The notes: generated from the letters alone by a model not told the origin. A stretch of 64,000 nt of DNA from JBHICC01 sp046759385 (GCA_046759385.1 JBHICC010000005.1:1-64000), one strand, 5' to 3'; positions 25,633 through 35,635 are shown, numbered from the stretch's first letter. Numbers and translations are program-made.

Positions 25633-25754
25633 ACGAGACGGGCACTTAGCAGCACATAGAATAAGAACAAACGAGAATAGTATTCCTTATCTAAATTCTT
25701 AAACATATTATCACCACGCGGGCCGACCGAAGCCTGGTATTTCGACGTCGTCTG

Positions 25755-26699
25755 ATGACTCGTGCTGCTCGAAGCCCAACTAACGATAGCCTCGCTGGCG
25801 ATTTCGCCGGCGTGTTGTATGGGCTTTGTGCCTTTGGCCTCTGGGGACTGTCCCCTATCTATTTCAAGGCCGTTGATCACGTTGGCGCAACCGAAGTCCT
25901 TGGCCATCGTGTGGTCTGGTCAATGCTGTTGTTATGTGGCTTGCTTTTGCTACGAAAACGCGGACGACAGCTTTTGTTCGAGTTCCGCAGTCCCAAGCGC
26001 ATCGGCTTCTACCTGCTGACGGCACTTCTGGTTTCAACTAACTGGCTGATTTTCATCTGGTCTATCCACAATGATCGCTTACTCGAGGCCAGTCTCGGCT
26101 ATTACATCAACCCCTTGGTCAACGTGGTTCTGGGGATGGCTTTCCTGAATGAGCGGTTGAATCTATGGCAGAGCCTAGCTGTGGCGCTCGCCACAATCGG
26201 TGTAGTCAATCTGGTTATTAACTCCGGAACTTTCCCGTGGGTAGCGCTCACGCTTGCATTCAGCTTTGGATTCTACGGTCTCTTGCGAAAGAAGGCCGGG
26301 ATGGATGCTGTACTTGGGCTCACGGTCGAAACCTTGTTGCTTAGCCCACTTGCTTTAGTTTTTCTCGCCGGGCTCGCTGTTCACGGTAGTGGTTCGTTTG
26401 CACAAGGGGATCTCAAGACCGATGTGTTATTGGTATCAGCGGGCCTAGTGACCGCAGTACCGCTGGTCTGTTTTCTCGAGGCGACGCAAAGACTTCGGCT
26501 GATGACGGTGGGGCTGATGCAGTACCTTGCACCGACATTGAATTTTCTACTCGCGGTGGTTGCTTACCGTGAGCCCTTTACCTTGACCCATCTAGCAACG
26601 TTTCTGTGTATCTGGGCTGCATTGGCCGTCTACAGCTTTGACGCATTCCGTAGCCGACGCCGGCTGCGAGATGTGGAGGCCACCAGCATGAACGAATAG
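25755..26699 (+). CDS. rarD: RarD-type EamA permease
   Basis: This 314-residue membrane protein has ten predicted helices in two EamA halves. Typical RarD segments are GLCAFGLWGLSPIYFKAV, ELLGHRVVWS-like (here EVLGHRVVWSMLLL), STNWLIFIWSIHNDRLLEASLGYYINPL and MTVGLMQYLAPTLNFLLAV. RarD proteins are named for chloramphenicol sensitivity, but their physiological substrate is unknown, probably a small metabolite. It lies 122 bases after malonyl-CoA decarboxylase and 90 bases before metY. Confidence 0.9.
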   Translation: MTRAARSPTNDSLAGDFAGVLYGLCAFGLWGLSPIYFKAVDHVGATEVLGHRVVWSMLLLCGLLLLRKRGRQLLFEFRSPKRIGFYLLTALLVSTNWLIFIWSIHNDRLLEASLGYYINPLVNVVLGMAFLNERLNLWQSLAVALATIGVVNLVINSGTFPWVALTLAFSFGFYGLLRKKAGMDAVLGLTVETLLLSPLALVFLAGLAVHGSGSFAQGDLKTDVLLVSAGLVTAVPLVCFLEATQRLRLMTVGLMQYLAPTLNFLLAVVAYREPFTLTHLATFLCIWAALAVYSFDAFRSRRRLRDVEATSMNE

Positions 26700-26789
26700 G
26701 TAAAGATCTATACCTAGCGAGGATTGGGCGGTTGAACCTCATCCATTTCGATGTGTATCGTACCCGCAGTACAGTAAGGAGGACCGGCC

Positions 26790-28085
26790 ATGGCGGAACC
26801 AAAATACCTTCGCTTCGATACACTGAGTCTCCACGCGGGGCAGTTTCCCGACCCAGCAACAGGTGCACGGGCAGCGCCGATTTATCAGACCGCATCCTTT
26901 GTTTTTCGCGATACCGACCATGCTGCGGCGCTGTTCAATCTCGAACGCACCGGTCATGTCTACTCGAGAATATCGAATCCCACGAACGCCGTGCTGGAAG
27001 AGCGCATTGCTGCGCTCGAGGGAGGCGTGGGCGCGATCGCAACGGCTAGCGGACAGGCAGCCATGCATCTCGCAATCACAACGATTGTTGGGGCTGGTGA
27101 CCATATCGTTTCATCGCGCTCGCTCTATGGGGGTTCACACAATCTCCTGGCTTATACGCTCCCGCGTTTCGGAATCGAGACCACTTTTGTTGATCCGCGC
27201 GACCTCAAGGCGTTTGAGAGCGCGATTCGCCCTGAAACCAAGCTCCTGTTTGGCGAGGTCGTGGGCAACCCCGGTTTAGAGGTCTTGAACATCCCTGCTC
27301 TAGCCGAGATTTCTCACGCGGCGCGAATACCGTTACTAATCGACGCTACGTTGACAACGCCCTATTTGTGCCGGCCATTCGATCTAGGTGCTGATCTTAT
27401 GTTCCACTCCGCAACAAAGTTTCTTGGCGGACATGGTGTTGTGATTGGCGGTTTGCTGGTCGATAGTGGCCGTTTCGATTGGGAAGCGTCGGACAAGTTT
27501 CCAACCTTAACCGAGCCCTACGAGGGCTTCCACGGTCTCGATTTTGCTGAGGAGTTTGGCCCGGCCGCGTATATCACGCGGGCGCGTCGAGAAGGACTGC
27601 GTGACTTCGGTGCGTGCATGAGCCCGACAACGGCATTCCAGCTGCTTCAGGGTATCGAGACATTAACGCTGCGCATGCAACGACATATCGACAACACGCG
27701 GAAAGTCGTTGAGTTTCTGTGTTCATCGAAAGCTGTCGATTGGGTACGCTACCCCGAGCTTGCTGATCACCCGGATCACGAACTAGCCACAAGACTGCTG
27801 CCAAGAGGCTGTGGTGCCGTTCTTAGTTTTGGCGTTAAGGGTGGGCGCGCAGCCGGCGCACGCTTGATAGACAGCTTGAAGGTGTTTTCACACTTGGCCA
27901 ATGTCGGCGATGCGAAGTCGTTAGTGATCCACCCCGCTAGCACCACACATCATCGGATGGATCTAGAAGCGCTGCGGGCCGCTGGGATCTCTGAAGGGCT
28001 CGTGCGGCTGTCTATTGGACTCGAGGACCCGGAAGATCTCATCGAGGACTTGAGCCGCGCGCTGTATCTGTCCCAGAAGGTGTAA
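26790..28085 (+). CDS. metY: O-acetylhomoserine sulfhydrylase MetY
   Basis: This 431-residue PLP enzyme of the Cys/Met metabolism family has YSRISNPTNAVLEERIAALEGG, the SGQAAMHLA phosphate region, and the PLP lysine at about 210 in HSATKFLGGHG. The long form, near 430 residues with the GFHGLDF insertion, is typical of O-acetylhomoserine aminocarboxypropyltransferase. It would make homocysteine (or methionine from methanethiol). Homocysteine is the acceptor for the BHMT-type enzyme at 31846-32901. Methanethiol could come from DMSP demethylation if the DmdA-like protein acts on DMSP. A strong TAAGGAGG ribosome site precedes the ATG. Confidence 0.93.
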   Translation: MAEPKYLRFDTLSLHAGQFPDPATGARAAPIYQTASFVFRDTDHAAALFNLERTGHVYSRISNPTNAVLEERIAALEGGVGAIATASGQAAMHLAITTIVGAGDHIVSSRSLYGGSHNLLAYTLPRFGIETTFVDPRDLKAFESAIRPETKLLFGEVVGNPGLEVLNIPALAEISHAARIPLLIDATLTTPYLCRPFDLGADLMFHSATKFLGGHGVVIGGLLVDSGRFDWEASDKFPTLTEPYEGFHGLDFAEEFGPAAYITRARREGLRDFGACMSPTTAFQLLQGIETLTLRMQRHIDNTRKVVEFLCSSKAVDWVRYPELADHPDHELATRLLPRGCGAVLSFGVKGGRAAGARLIDSLKVFSHLANVGDAKSLVIHPASTTHHRMDLEALRAAGISEGLVRLSIGLEDPEDLIEDLSRALYLSQKV

Positions 28086-28093
28086 ATTAGGGT

Positions 28094-28882
28094 ATGGATC
28101 TACAAGTTGACGGGAAATTTGCGTTTGTTGCTACCCTCGGTCGAGAAATTAATCCAACCAACCCCTCAATCGTGTTTGTTCACGGTGCAGGGTTAGACCA
28201 CACAGTTTGGACGCTTACCATGCGCTATTTCGCGCGCCACGGACGCAATGTGCTGGCGGTCGATCTGCCCGGCCATGGGCGCTCGGCTGGCTCAGCATTA
28301 GTCAAGATTACCGATATGGCCGAGTGGATAAACAAGGTGATCGAGACGGTAGGGCTCAAAGAAACCGCGATCGCGGGGCATAGCATGGGATCATTAGCGG
28401 CGTTAGAAGTGGCCGTGCGATATCCGCGGCGTTTACGCGCACTCGCACTGCTAGGAACATCAGCGCCAATGCCTGTGCACGAGCGGTTACTGAGTGCGGC
28501 CAAGGACAATGACCACGCGGCCGTCGATATGCTTAATCTCTGGGGTTACAGTTTTCCGGCACAGGTGGGTGGCTGCGGTGCCCCCGGAATGTGGAAAACC
28601 GGTGGCAACGAACGCTTGCTCGAGCGAGCAGCGGGTGGCGTGTTATATGCAGATCTCAATGCGTGCAACGAGTATGGCGATCGCGCAGAGCAAGCGGCGC
28701 AGGTGCGATGCCCTACCTTGCTGATTATTGGCGATCGCGATGTGATGACACCACCGGCGGCATCGCAGCATCTAGGTCAAACCATTCCGGAAGCGCGTAC
28801 GATCGTAGTCGAAAATTGCGGCCATGCCATGCTGTCAGAACAACCCAACGCCGTGCTCGATGCGCTGAGCGAGATTCTCTAG
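28094..28882 (+). CDS. alpha/beta hydrolase
   Basis: This 262-residue alpha/beta-fold hydrolase has oxyanion region VFVHGAGLDHTVW, VDLPGHGRS, the nucleophile elbow GHSMGS (Ser near 98), the acid in IGDRDVMTPP and the His in NCGHAML. It starts 8 bases after metY and is probably cotranscribed. The closest match in mind is the general 3-oxoadipate-enol-lactonase or esterase type, but the substrate cannot be told. Its stop overlaps that of the convergent DUF1330 gene by three bases at CTAG. Confidence 0.88.
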   Translation: MDLQVDGKFAFVATLGREINPTNPSIVFVHGAGLDHTVWTLTMRYFARHGRNVLAVDLPGHGRSAGSALVKITDMAEWINKVIETVGLKETAIAGHSMGSLAALEVAVRYPRRLRALALLGTSAPMPVHERLLSAAKDNDHAAVDMLNLWGYSFPAQVGGCGAPGMWKTGGNERLLERAAGGVLYADLNACNEYGDRAEQAAQVRCPTLLIIGDRDVMTPPAASQHLGQTIPEARTIVVENCGHAMLSEQPNAVLDALSEIL

Positions 28883-29166
28883 ACGCCCTCGACCAGCACG
28901 ATCCTGGCTTCGGCCGCGTTCTCTCGGAACGACTTCACTTCCCTATACTCGCTTGAGTGATAACACGCGAGTGCTTGGTCAAAGCTCGGGAACTCGACAA
29001 CGACGATACGGGGGTATTGTCCGCTACCTTCGAGTTCTTGCATCCGACCGCCTCGTACTAGAAACCTACCGCCATACTTGGCTAGCGCTGCCGGCGTTCG
29101 TTTCTTGTATTCCTCAAAGGCATTTGGGTTAGTCACGTTTATTTGCACGAGCCAATACGCAGCCAT
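28879..29166 (-). CDS. DUF1330 family protein
   Basis: This 95-residue ferredoxin-like-fold (dimeric alpha-beta barrel) protein reads MAAYWLVQINVTNPNAFEEYKK, GGRFLVRGG and VVVEFPSFDQALACYHSSEY, all DUF1330 hallmarks. A GGAGGAG site lies just before the ATG. The family has no settled function, and small enzyme roles in catabolic loci are proposed. It follows ghrA by 20 bases on the same strand, so the minus-strand unit is ThDP enzyme, ghrA, DUF1330. Confidence 0.9.
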   Translation of the reverse strand: MAAYWLVQINVTNPNAFEEYKKRTPAALAKYGGRFLVRGGRMQELEGSGQYPRIVVVEFPSFDQALACYHSSEYREVKSFRENAAEARIVLVEGV

Positions 29167-29186
29167 GGTTTCTCCTCCGATGAACG

Positions 29187-30119
29187 CTAGTAGCCTTGCT
29201 CTAGATCCACGACGTGCGTCAGGGGTTCGCCATGCTCAAGGCATTGTATGTTATCGATCACGTGTGCCGCGGCAGTATAAGGATTTGTGAGACTAGCAAT
29301 GTGCGGGGTGACGGTTACGTGCGGATGCCCCCAGAACGGGTGCCTTTTTGACAGTGGTTCCGTCTGGAACACGTCGAGTGTCGCCCCGGCCATCGAACCG
29401 TCATCAAGCGCAGCAAGTAGGTCTTGCTCGACTAAGTGAGCGCCACGTGCGACGTTGATCAAATAGGCCCCACGTGGAAGCGCAGCAAAGGCATCTTTGT
29501 TTAGGATCCCTTCGGTCATAGGCGTAAGGGCTAGCACGCAGATCAATATTTGGGTACGCGCGAGAAACGCTTTGAGCTGCTCGAGCCCGTGGAAAGTCTC
29601 GATTTCTTCGATCTGTTTTGGACTACGAGCCCAGCCGGCCACGGCGAAGTCGAGTGAGGCGAGACGGCGCGCGACTTCGCTCCCGAGTACACCCAGTCCC
29701 ATGACTCCCAGTTGACGTTCGCTTGGGCGAATTTGTCGCAACGGGTGCCAGCGCCGTTGATGCTGCAGCACTTCGTACTCGGGCATCTTTCGGTGGTAGC
29801 GCAGGACATGGAGCAAGACGTACTCGCACATCCCTTCCGTCAGCGCCGGGTCAATCATACGCACAATGGGCACACCCGGCGGGAGACCTGGGTCGCCAAG
29901 CAAGTGATCCACCCCAGCGCCGAGCGAAAAGATCGCTCTCAGATTCGGCAGGCCACGCAAAGCTTCGCCTAACGGTTTCCACACCAGCGCGTACTCGATA
30001 TCTGTCGGCTTACCCAGCTCCGGCCACACGCGTACCTCTAAGTCTGGCATCAACGTCTGGAGCCCCGTTCGCCAGGCGTCGGCGGAATCGACATCGCTTT
30101 TGAACAGCAACGTCGGCAT
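29187..30119 (-). CDS. ghrA: glyoxylate/hydroxypyruvate reductase, GhrA type
   Basis: This 310-residue D-2-hydroxyacid dehydrogenase has the short GhrA-type N-terminus, the nucleotide fold LGVMGLGVLGSEVARRLASL (about 137-156), catalytic Arg225 in NVARGAHLV, Glu254 in FQTEPL and His273 in TPHIASLTNP. It reduces glyoxylate or hydroxypyruvate to glycolate or glycerate with NADPH or NADH. The neighbouring ThDP enzyme could make a 2-keto substrate for it. It also fits removal of glyoxylate formed from glycine. Confidence 0.91.
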   Translation of the reverse strand: MPTLLFKSDVDSADAWRTGLQTLMPDLEVRVWPELGKPTDIEYALVWKPLGEALRGLPNLRAIFSLGAGVDHLLGDPGLPPGVPIVRMIDPALTEGMCEYVLLHVLRYHRKMPEYEVLQHQRRWHPLRQIRPSERQLGVMGLGVLGSEVARRLASLDFAVAGWARSPKQIEEIETFHGLEQLKAFLARTQILICVLALTPMTEGILNKDAFAALPRGAYLINVARGAHLVEQDLLAALDDGSMAGATLDVFQTEPLSKRHPFWGHPHVTVTPHIASLTNPYTAAAHVIDNIQCLEHGEPLTHVVDLEQGY

Positions 30120-30136
30120 GCTCGCGTCCTTCTAGG

Positions 30137-31807
30137 CTAGTCGTCGCGACCCCTTATCTCGCTCAAGGTCGCTTGTGGCGTGATCTGCTCGGGATCGATG
30201 CGCAGCTCGAGCAGGGCCGGCTTCTCCGCCGCTACCGCGCGTTCGAAAGCAGCCGGGAAGTTCGTTGTTTGCTCGACCAGCTCACCGTATGCGCCATAAG
30301 CCCTGGCGAGTGCAGCGAAGTCAGGATTAGTGAGCGCGGTGCCGGAAACGCGGCCCGGGTAGTTACGTTCCTGGTGCATGCGGATCGTGCCGTACATGTT
30401 GTTGTTAATGACTAGGACAACAATGTTGAGTTTGTATTGCACAGCGGTAGCCAGCTCTTGGCCGGTCATTAGGAAGCAACCGTCACCGGTGAAACACACG
30501 ACTGTGCGTTCCGGGTGCTGAGCTTTGGCGGCAACGGCGGCCGGCAACCCATAGCCCATCGAGCCCGATGTCGGGGCCAGCTGTGAGCCGAACGTCCGGT
30601 ACTGATAGAACCGGTGTACCCAAGCTGAGAAATTGCCGGCCCCGTTAGTAACAATCGCGTCCGGCGGTAAGCGCTTGCGCAGCCACGCCACGATTTCGGC
30701 AAGCTGAAGGTCGCCCGGACCACGCGTGGGCTCGAGGCGGGCCAGATAATCCTCCCGCGCCTCTCGCGCAAAATTTTCCCATCTCGGTGCATCAATGGAC
30801 GCAAGCGCTCGTGCCGCGGCGGCGAACGCTGGCATGCTCGCGTTGATCGCGATAGTTGGCTGGTATACGCGACCGAGTTCCCCGGGATCCGCATAAACAT
30901 GCACAAGCCTTTGCTGCGGGTTAGGGATATCGAGCAGTGTGTAACCGCTCGTGGTTATCTCCCCCATGCGCGCGCCGACAACGACCAGGAGGTCAGCATT
31001 GCGCACACGTCGTGCAAGCTTGGGATTAACACCGATGCCGACATCGCCGATGTAGTTGGATTGGGTGTTATCAAACAAATGTTGACATCGGAACGAGACC
31101 CCGACGGGCAAGCTGTTGGCTTCGGCAAACGCTTTAATATCGTCGCACGCCTGTGCAGTCCAACCGCTTCCACCGAGAACCATCATTGGTTGTTCCGAGG
31201 AACATAATAACTCGCGTAGGCCTGTCATATCGGCGGCACCTGGGTAGGCCTGAAACCTCTTATAAGGTTGGGCATCCGAAACCTGTGCCTGAGCGCTTAA
31301 CATGTCCTCGGGCAGTGCAAGCACGACTGGACCAGGGCGACCATTGGTGGCTGTGTAAAACGCGCGGCTCAAGTACTCCGGGATGCGTTCAGGCAAATCG
31401 ATCTGTGCCACCCATTTGGCCATTTGACCGTACATGCGTCGAAAGTCGATTTCCTGAAACGCTTCGCGATCCGCAATAGCGCGTGCTACTTGCCCGATCA
31501 ACAGAATCAGTGGTGTGGAATCTTGGAAAGCAATGTGGGCTCCCGCGCTCGCGTTTGTCGCACCAGGGCCGCGTGTAACCAAGCATACACCCGGACGTCC
31601 GGTAAGCTTGCCGTACGCGTCCGCCATCATGGCGGCGCCGCTCTCGTGGCGACACACCATGAGCGCAATCTCTGGCACGTCGTACAAGGCATCGAGCACC
31701 GGAAGATAGCTTTCGCCAGGCACACAAAACGCGCGGTCGACGTCGTGGACACACAACTGGTCTACAAGAATACGTCCGCCGTTGCGCGAATGAAGCGCTT
31801 CAACCAC
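30137..31807 (-). CDS. thiamine diphosphate enzyme, acetolactate-synthase-like
   Basis: This 556-residue protein has the three domains of the IlvB-type family: an N-terminal PYR domain with catalytic Glu55 (CRHESGAAMMADAYGKLTG), a central domain and a C-terminal PP domain with GDGCFLMTGQELATA and NNNMYGTI (about 437-470). The start is GTG at 31807 behind AAGGAG. No regulatory small subunit or FAD-specific sign is evident, so it is likely a catabolic decarboxylase or carboligase rather than the biosynthetic acetolactate synthase. It is coupled to ghrA and DUF1330, which suggests 2-keto or aldehyde chemistry. Confidence 0.88.
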   Translation of the reverse strand: MVEALHSRNGGRILVDQLCVHDVDRAFCVPGESYLPVLDALYDVPEIALMVCRHESGAAMMADAYGKLTGRPGVCLVTRGPGATNASAGAHIAFQDSTPLILLIGQVARAIADREAFQEIDFRRMYGQMAKWVAQIDLPERIPEYLSRAFYTATNGRPGPVVLALPEDMLSAQAQVSDAQPYKRFQAYPGAADMTGLRELLCSSEQPMMVLGGSGWTAQACDDIKAFAEANSLPVGVSFRCQHLFDNTQSNYIGDVGIGVNPKLARRVRNADLLVVVGARMGEITTSGYTLLDIPNPQQRLVHVYADPGELGRVYQPTIAINASMPAFAAAARALASIDAPRWENFAREAREDYLARLEPTRGPGDLQLAEIVAWLRKRLPPDAIVTNGAGNFSAWVHRFYQYRTFGSQLAPTSGSMGYGLPAAVAAKAQHPERTVVCFTGDGCFLMTGQELATAVQYKLNIVVLVINNNMYGTIRMHQERNYPGRVSGTALTNPDFAALARAYGAYGELVEQTTNFPAAFERAVAAEKPALLELRIDPEQITPQATLSEIRGRDD

Positions 31808-31845
31808 TGACAGAGACTCCTTGGGTGGTGATGGAATCGATTGGC

Positions 31846-32901
31846 TTAGAGCTTATCGACGTACTCCACATTGTATTGTTTCAAGCTTGCATCACTGCCG
31901 AGCGCATAATGTTTCGACATATCAGGCGAGTATTTGCTTGCGGGTGGCTGGCGACCGAGCGCTTCTGCAACGGCACGTATGTGATGCGGCCCAGCGCCAC
32001 AACACACGCCGAGATAGCGTATGTTCATATCGTAGGCTTTGCGAGCAAAGGCGGCCATCTCGTAGCGGCTGCACTGGAACGGATCGAGCGCCGTTGGGAA
32101 CGGGCGACCCTCCAGAACCGAAGCGCAGACCGGGTCTTGCAATGACTGAAACGTGGGCTGTTCAGCCGTGGTCCGATAAGGTACCGGCAGCGCTGCGACA
32201 TGGCATGATACTGACGCGCGCACGCGTTCTAGGATTGGAAGCATTGTATCGGGACCGCGTGCACAGTTGAGACCGACGACATCAGCGCCGGCTTGCTCGA
32301 GCCTCTGACACCCGTCCTCCACCGACATGTCATCGCGCAGCTTGCCTTCACGATGTACAGCGAGAGTTATAACGGCCGGCAAGCCAGTCGACTTGATTGC
32401 GTCCAGCGCTAACCGTGCTTCTCCGTGATAGGCGATGGTCTCGGCAATAATAAAATCTACGTTCGCCTCTGCCGCCCAATTCACTTGTTCTTCGAACATG
32501 CCCCGGACTTCGTCTTCTGAGTCGGTGTTATCCGGTTCGTACACGTTGGTGTTGCAGATATTGCCAGCAACCAGTGGGGACTCACCTTTGGCTTCAGCGG
32601 CAACCGATTTGGCAATCGCGAGTGCGTTGCGTTGCAATGGCTCCAGCTTGTGTTCTTTGCCAATCAAGCGCAGTTTTTCGCGATGGCCGTAATACGTGAA
32701 GGCTTCGATCACATCGGAACCTGCGCGCATGAACTCGCGGTGAAGTTGCGCCACGACCTCAGGGTAATCTAGCACGGCCTCCGGCACATAGGCGCCGGCC
32801 TGTAAGTAACCGCGTCTTTCGAGCTCGAAAAGATAACCTTCTGCGCAGATAACCGGCCCACCTGCCAGCCGTTCGAGTAGCCCTTGCTTCTCGGTTGACA
32901 C
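31846..32901 (-). CDS. betaine-homocysteine S-methyltransferase-type enzyme
   Basis: This 351-residue zinc methyltransferase has Cys213 (GLNCARGP) and the Cys300-Cys301 pair in RYLGVCCGAGPHHIRAVAEALGR, the three zinc ligands of the homocysteine methyltransferase family. The segment after the Cys pair and the extended C-terminus (PPASKYSPDMSKHY) follow BHMT rather than the shorter MmuM/YagD enzymes. It would transfer a methyl from glycine betaine, or a sulfonium such as DMSP or S-methylmethionine, to homocysteine, giving methionine and dimethylglycine. The start is GTG at 32901 behind AGGAGG. Confidence 0.87.
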   Translation of the reverse strand: MSTEKQGLLERLAGGPVICAEGYLFELERRGYLQAGAYVPEAVLDYPEVVAQLHREFMRAGSDVIEAFTYYGHREKLRLIGKEHKLEPLQRNALAIAKSVAAEAKGESPLVAGNICNTNVYEPDNTDSEDEVRGMFEEQVNWAAEANVDFIIAETIAYHGEARLALDAIKSTGLPAVITLAVHREGKLRDDMSVEDGCQRLEQAGADVVGLNCARGPDTMLPILERVRASVSCHVAALPVPYRTTAEQPTFQSLQDPVCASVLEGRPFPTALDPFQCSRYEMAAFARKAYDMNIRYLGVCCGAGPHHIRAVAEALGRQPPASKYSPDMSKHYALGSDASLKQYNVEYVDKL

Positions 32902-32974
32902 GTTCAGTCCTCCTACCCCAGACCTAGATTGGCGGTGAGGTCTCAGTATACCCTACTCGCTTCTGCCCTCAGTC

Positions 32975-34366
32975 ATGCCGAACGGCAGCACGGACGACGA
33001 TATGCCGGCAATCGCAAAAACCGTTGGCCAATGGATCGCGCGCCTGGATCTCGACGATGTTCCCGAGGTCGTGATACACGCAGCGAAGCGCTCCCTCATT
33101 GATGTGGTTGGAGTCACGGTAGCGGGCTCAGCGACGCAGACCGCGGACAAGATCCGTCGGCTAATATTAAGCCGCTCAACTTTGGGCCCGTGCATGCTTG
33201 TTGGCACCGACAAAGGTATAGGGGCAAGTGCAGGCGCGGCGTTCGTCAATGGCGTCGCCGCACACACACTCGACTTCGACGACACCAACTATGCCGGCAT
33301 TGTTCATGCGTCGGCCGTAGTCTTTCCGGCGACCTTGGCCGCTGCGCAGTATGCAGGCTGCGACGGAAAATCCTTACTCACCGCATTCATCGCTGGTGTC
33401 GAGGTCGAATGCCTTCTGGGCAAGGCGCTCGGCGATCGCCTGTGGTTCCAGGGATGGTGGCCTACGGGCGTTCTTGGGGTTATTGGTGCTGCGGTTGGCG
33501 CAGCGCGCGTGATGGGACTCACTGCGCCACAGATCGGCGAGGCCATTGACATTGCCGCTGGCCAAGCCATCGGCATGCGCGCCTGCTTTGGTGGGGGCGC
33601 TAAACCGTACTACGCGGGCCGCGCGGCCCAGGCTGGTCTCGATGCTTGTGAGGCAGTGGCGCATGGCATAAGCGGAACGGGTCATCATCTGGACGGAGAG
33701 AATGGGTTTCTGGCGCTGATCAATGATGAAGCGAAAGCGCCGCAGATCTCGAATGAGTTGGGAGAAGTTTATAGTCTGATCGAGCCAGGGGCTGCCTTTA
33801 AGCTCTTTCCCGCATGCTCAGCGGTGCAGGCTGCTGTGGAGGCGACCTTAGCAATTCTCGAAGATGAAAACATCGATGGTGCAGACGTCGAGAAGGTCGA
33901 GTGCGAGGTAACACCACTTGTCTTCCAGAGCCTACGCTACTCATCGCCGCGCACGATTACTGAATGCCAGTTTAGCATGCCGTTTACTGTCGGCTGCGCA
34001 CTCGCGTTTGGCAATTTCGACGCGGCGCATCTACGTGATGAAGTGCTAGCCGACCCGAGTCTACAGAGTGCAATGAAGAAAGTTGTTATGCAGGAGTCAA
34101 CTGAGCTTGCGAGTAATCCGGCAACGATGAAAAAGCACCCTGAAGCGGCTTGGGTGACACTTCATCGGCGTGACGGAAAGCAGATACGACGGTTCAATGC
34201 GATCGCCACCGGGATGCCTGATAAGCCTATGTCTGACACGATGCTCGAAAGCAAATTCCATCGCTGTACTAGCGTGTCTTTATCGCAGGGTCAGGCTGGT
34301 CAATGGCTTGAATTCATCAAGCGACTCGATGGCCAACCGACCGTGTCGCATGCGTTTTCGTTGTGA
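32975..34366 (+). CDS. MmgE/PrpD family protein
   Basis: This 463-residue protein belongs to the MmgE/PrpD family, which includes 2-methylcitrate dehydratase and cis-aconitate decarboxylase. Motifs are HAAKRSLIDVVGVTVAG, AFVNGVAAHTLDFDDTN, HASAVVFPATLAAAQ and HLDGENGFLAL. Most members have no proven reaction, and none of the other methylcitrate genes is adjacent. ATG codons at 32975 and 33002 are both possible. It is followed after a short gap by a D-amino-acid-dehydrogenase-like gene on the same strand. Confidence 0.87.
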   Translation: MPNGSTDDDMPAIAKTVGQWIARLDLDDVPEVVIHAAKRSLIDVVGVTVAGSATQTADKIRRLILSRSTLGPCMLVGTDKGIGASAGAAFVNGVAAHTLDFDDTNYAGIVHASAVVFPATLAAAQYAGCDGKSLLTAFIAGVEVECLLGKALGDRLWFQGWWPTGVLGVIGAAVGAARVMGLTAPQIGEAIDIAAGQAIGMRACFGGGAKPYYAGRAAQAGLDACEAVAHGISGTGHHLDGENGFLALINDEAKAPQISNELGEVYSLIEPGAAFKLFPACSAVQAAVEATLAILEDENIDGADVEKVECEVTPLVFQSLRYSSPRTITECQFSMPFTVGCALAFGNFDAAHLRDEVLADPSLQSAMKKVVMQESTELASNPATMKKHPEAAWVTLHRRDGKQIRRFNAIATGMPDKPMSDTMLESKFHRCTSVSLSQGQAGQWLEFIKRLDGQPTVSHAFSL

Positions 34367-34382
34367 AACGTCCACCAGTACA

Positions 34383-35630
34383 GTGAACCCATCTCATTCC
34401 CACATCATGGTGCTCGGCGCCGGCATCGTCGGAGTCGCCACCGCGTTATATTTGCAGCGGGCAGGCCTTACGGTGACCATAATTGACCGTGGTGCACCCG
34501 GTGAGGGTTGTTCTAAAGGCAATGCCGGGGTCATCTCGACAGGCAGCGTGGTCCCGCTGCCTCAGCCGGGGATCGTCAAAGAAGTACCAAGGATGCTATT
34601 CGACTCAAACGGTCCACTGTGCATCCGATGGCGTTACCTCCCGCGCTTGCTCCCCTGGCTCTACCGTTTCTTAAGGTGTGCAAATAGCGATACCGCAACG
34701 GCTAGTGCCGCTGCGCTTGCGGCCCTTCAAGCTCAAGCGCTTGACGCATACTGGCCACTTCTCGATCGCGCCGGCGCGCGCACACTGGTCCGCACTGGTG
34801 GTTGGTTGCTCGCATACGAGTCTGAGCGTGCCTACGCGGCAGACGAGCGCGGCCGCATGTTTCAGCGACATCACCAAATTCGTTTCGAAGAACTCGCGCC
34901 CGGGCAGCTTCAGGAGCGAGTCCCAGCGCTAGCAAACAACGTTAAACGTGGCGTCTTCTTTCCCGATACGGCCTATACAATCAACCCGCTGCGCCTCGTC
35001 GAGGTGCTCGCAGATGACTTCAAACGCCATGGTGGGGAGCTGATCCGCGCCCATGTGAGCAATGTCGTCGTCGAGTCGGGGGATCGAATACGCGTTCAAA
35101 CCAACAACGGCCCGCATGAGACGACGACGGTCGTCGTCGCTCTGGGGGCATGGTCAGGCAAACTAGCGGCAACTTTGGGTAACCCAGTCCCGCTAGATAC
35201 CGAGCGTGGCTACCACGTCATGCTGCCACAAGCGGCAGTCGAGCTCCCCCTCCCCATTATGTTCATGGACAAGCACTTCGCCGCGTCGCCGATGGAGCAC
35301 GGGTTACGTCTGGCTGGAACGGTGGAGTTTGCGGGACTGGAGGCGCCGCCTAACTATAAGCGTGCCCGCATACTAATGAAACAAGCAAGACGCTTGATAC
35401 CGGGTCTTGATACTACCGGTGCATCGGAGTGGATGGGCTTTCGGCCAACCGTACCCGACTATCTACCCATAATCGGTCGCTCCCCGCGCTATCGGAATGT
35501 CTATTTTGCATTTGCCCACCAGCATCTGGGCCTGACGCTCGCCGCCGTAACCGGCCGTCTGATCGCCAACCTGGTGGCAGGCGGCGAGAGCAGTATTGAC
35601 CTTACTCCGTATCGTATCGATCGTTTCTAA
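34383..35630 (+). CDS. D-amino acid dehydrogenase-like FAD oxidase
   Basis: This protein of about 415 residues belongs to the DAO family. It has the FAD-binding IMVLGAGIVGVATALYLQRAG at the very N-terminus, CSKGNAGVISTGSVVPLPQPG as in DadA, and the C-terminal MGFRPTVPDYLPIIGRSPRYRNVYFAFAHQHLGLTLA. The frame is open from 34170, within the previous gene; GTG at 34383 or ATG at 34407 fits the family length of about 420. It would oxidise a D-amino acid or imino compound to a keto acid and pass electrons to the membrane. The true substrate is open. Confidence 0.86.
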   Translation: MNPSHSHIMVLGAGIVGVATALYLQRAGLTVTIIDRGAPGEGCSKGNAGVISTGSVVPLPQPGIVKEVPRMLFDSNGPLCIRWRYLPRLLPWLYRFLRCANSDTATASAAALAALQAQALDAYWPLLDRAGARTLVRTGGWLLAYESERAYAADERGRMFQRHHQIRFEELAPGQLQERVPALANNVKRGVFFPDTAYTINPLRLVEVLADDFKRHGGELIRAHVSNVVVESGDRIRVQTNNGPHETTTVVVALGAWSGKLAATLGNPVPLDTERGYHVMLPQAAVELPLPIMFMDKHFAASPMEHGLRLAGTVEFAGLEAPPNYKRARILMKQARRLIPGLDTTGASEWMGFRPTVPDYLPIIGRSPRYRNVYFAFAHQHLGLTLAAVTGRLIANLVAGGESSIDLTPYRIDRF

Positions 35631-35635
35631 CATCC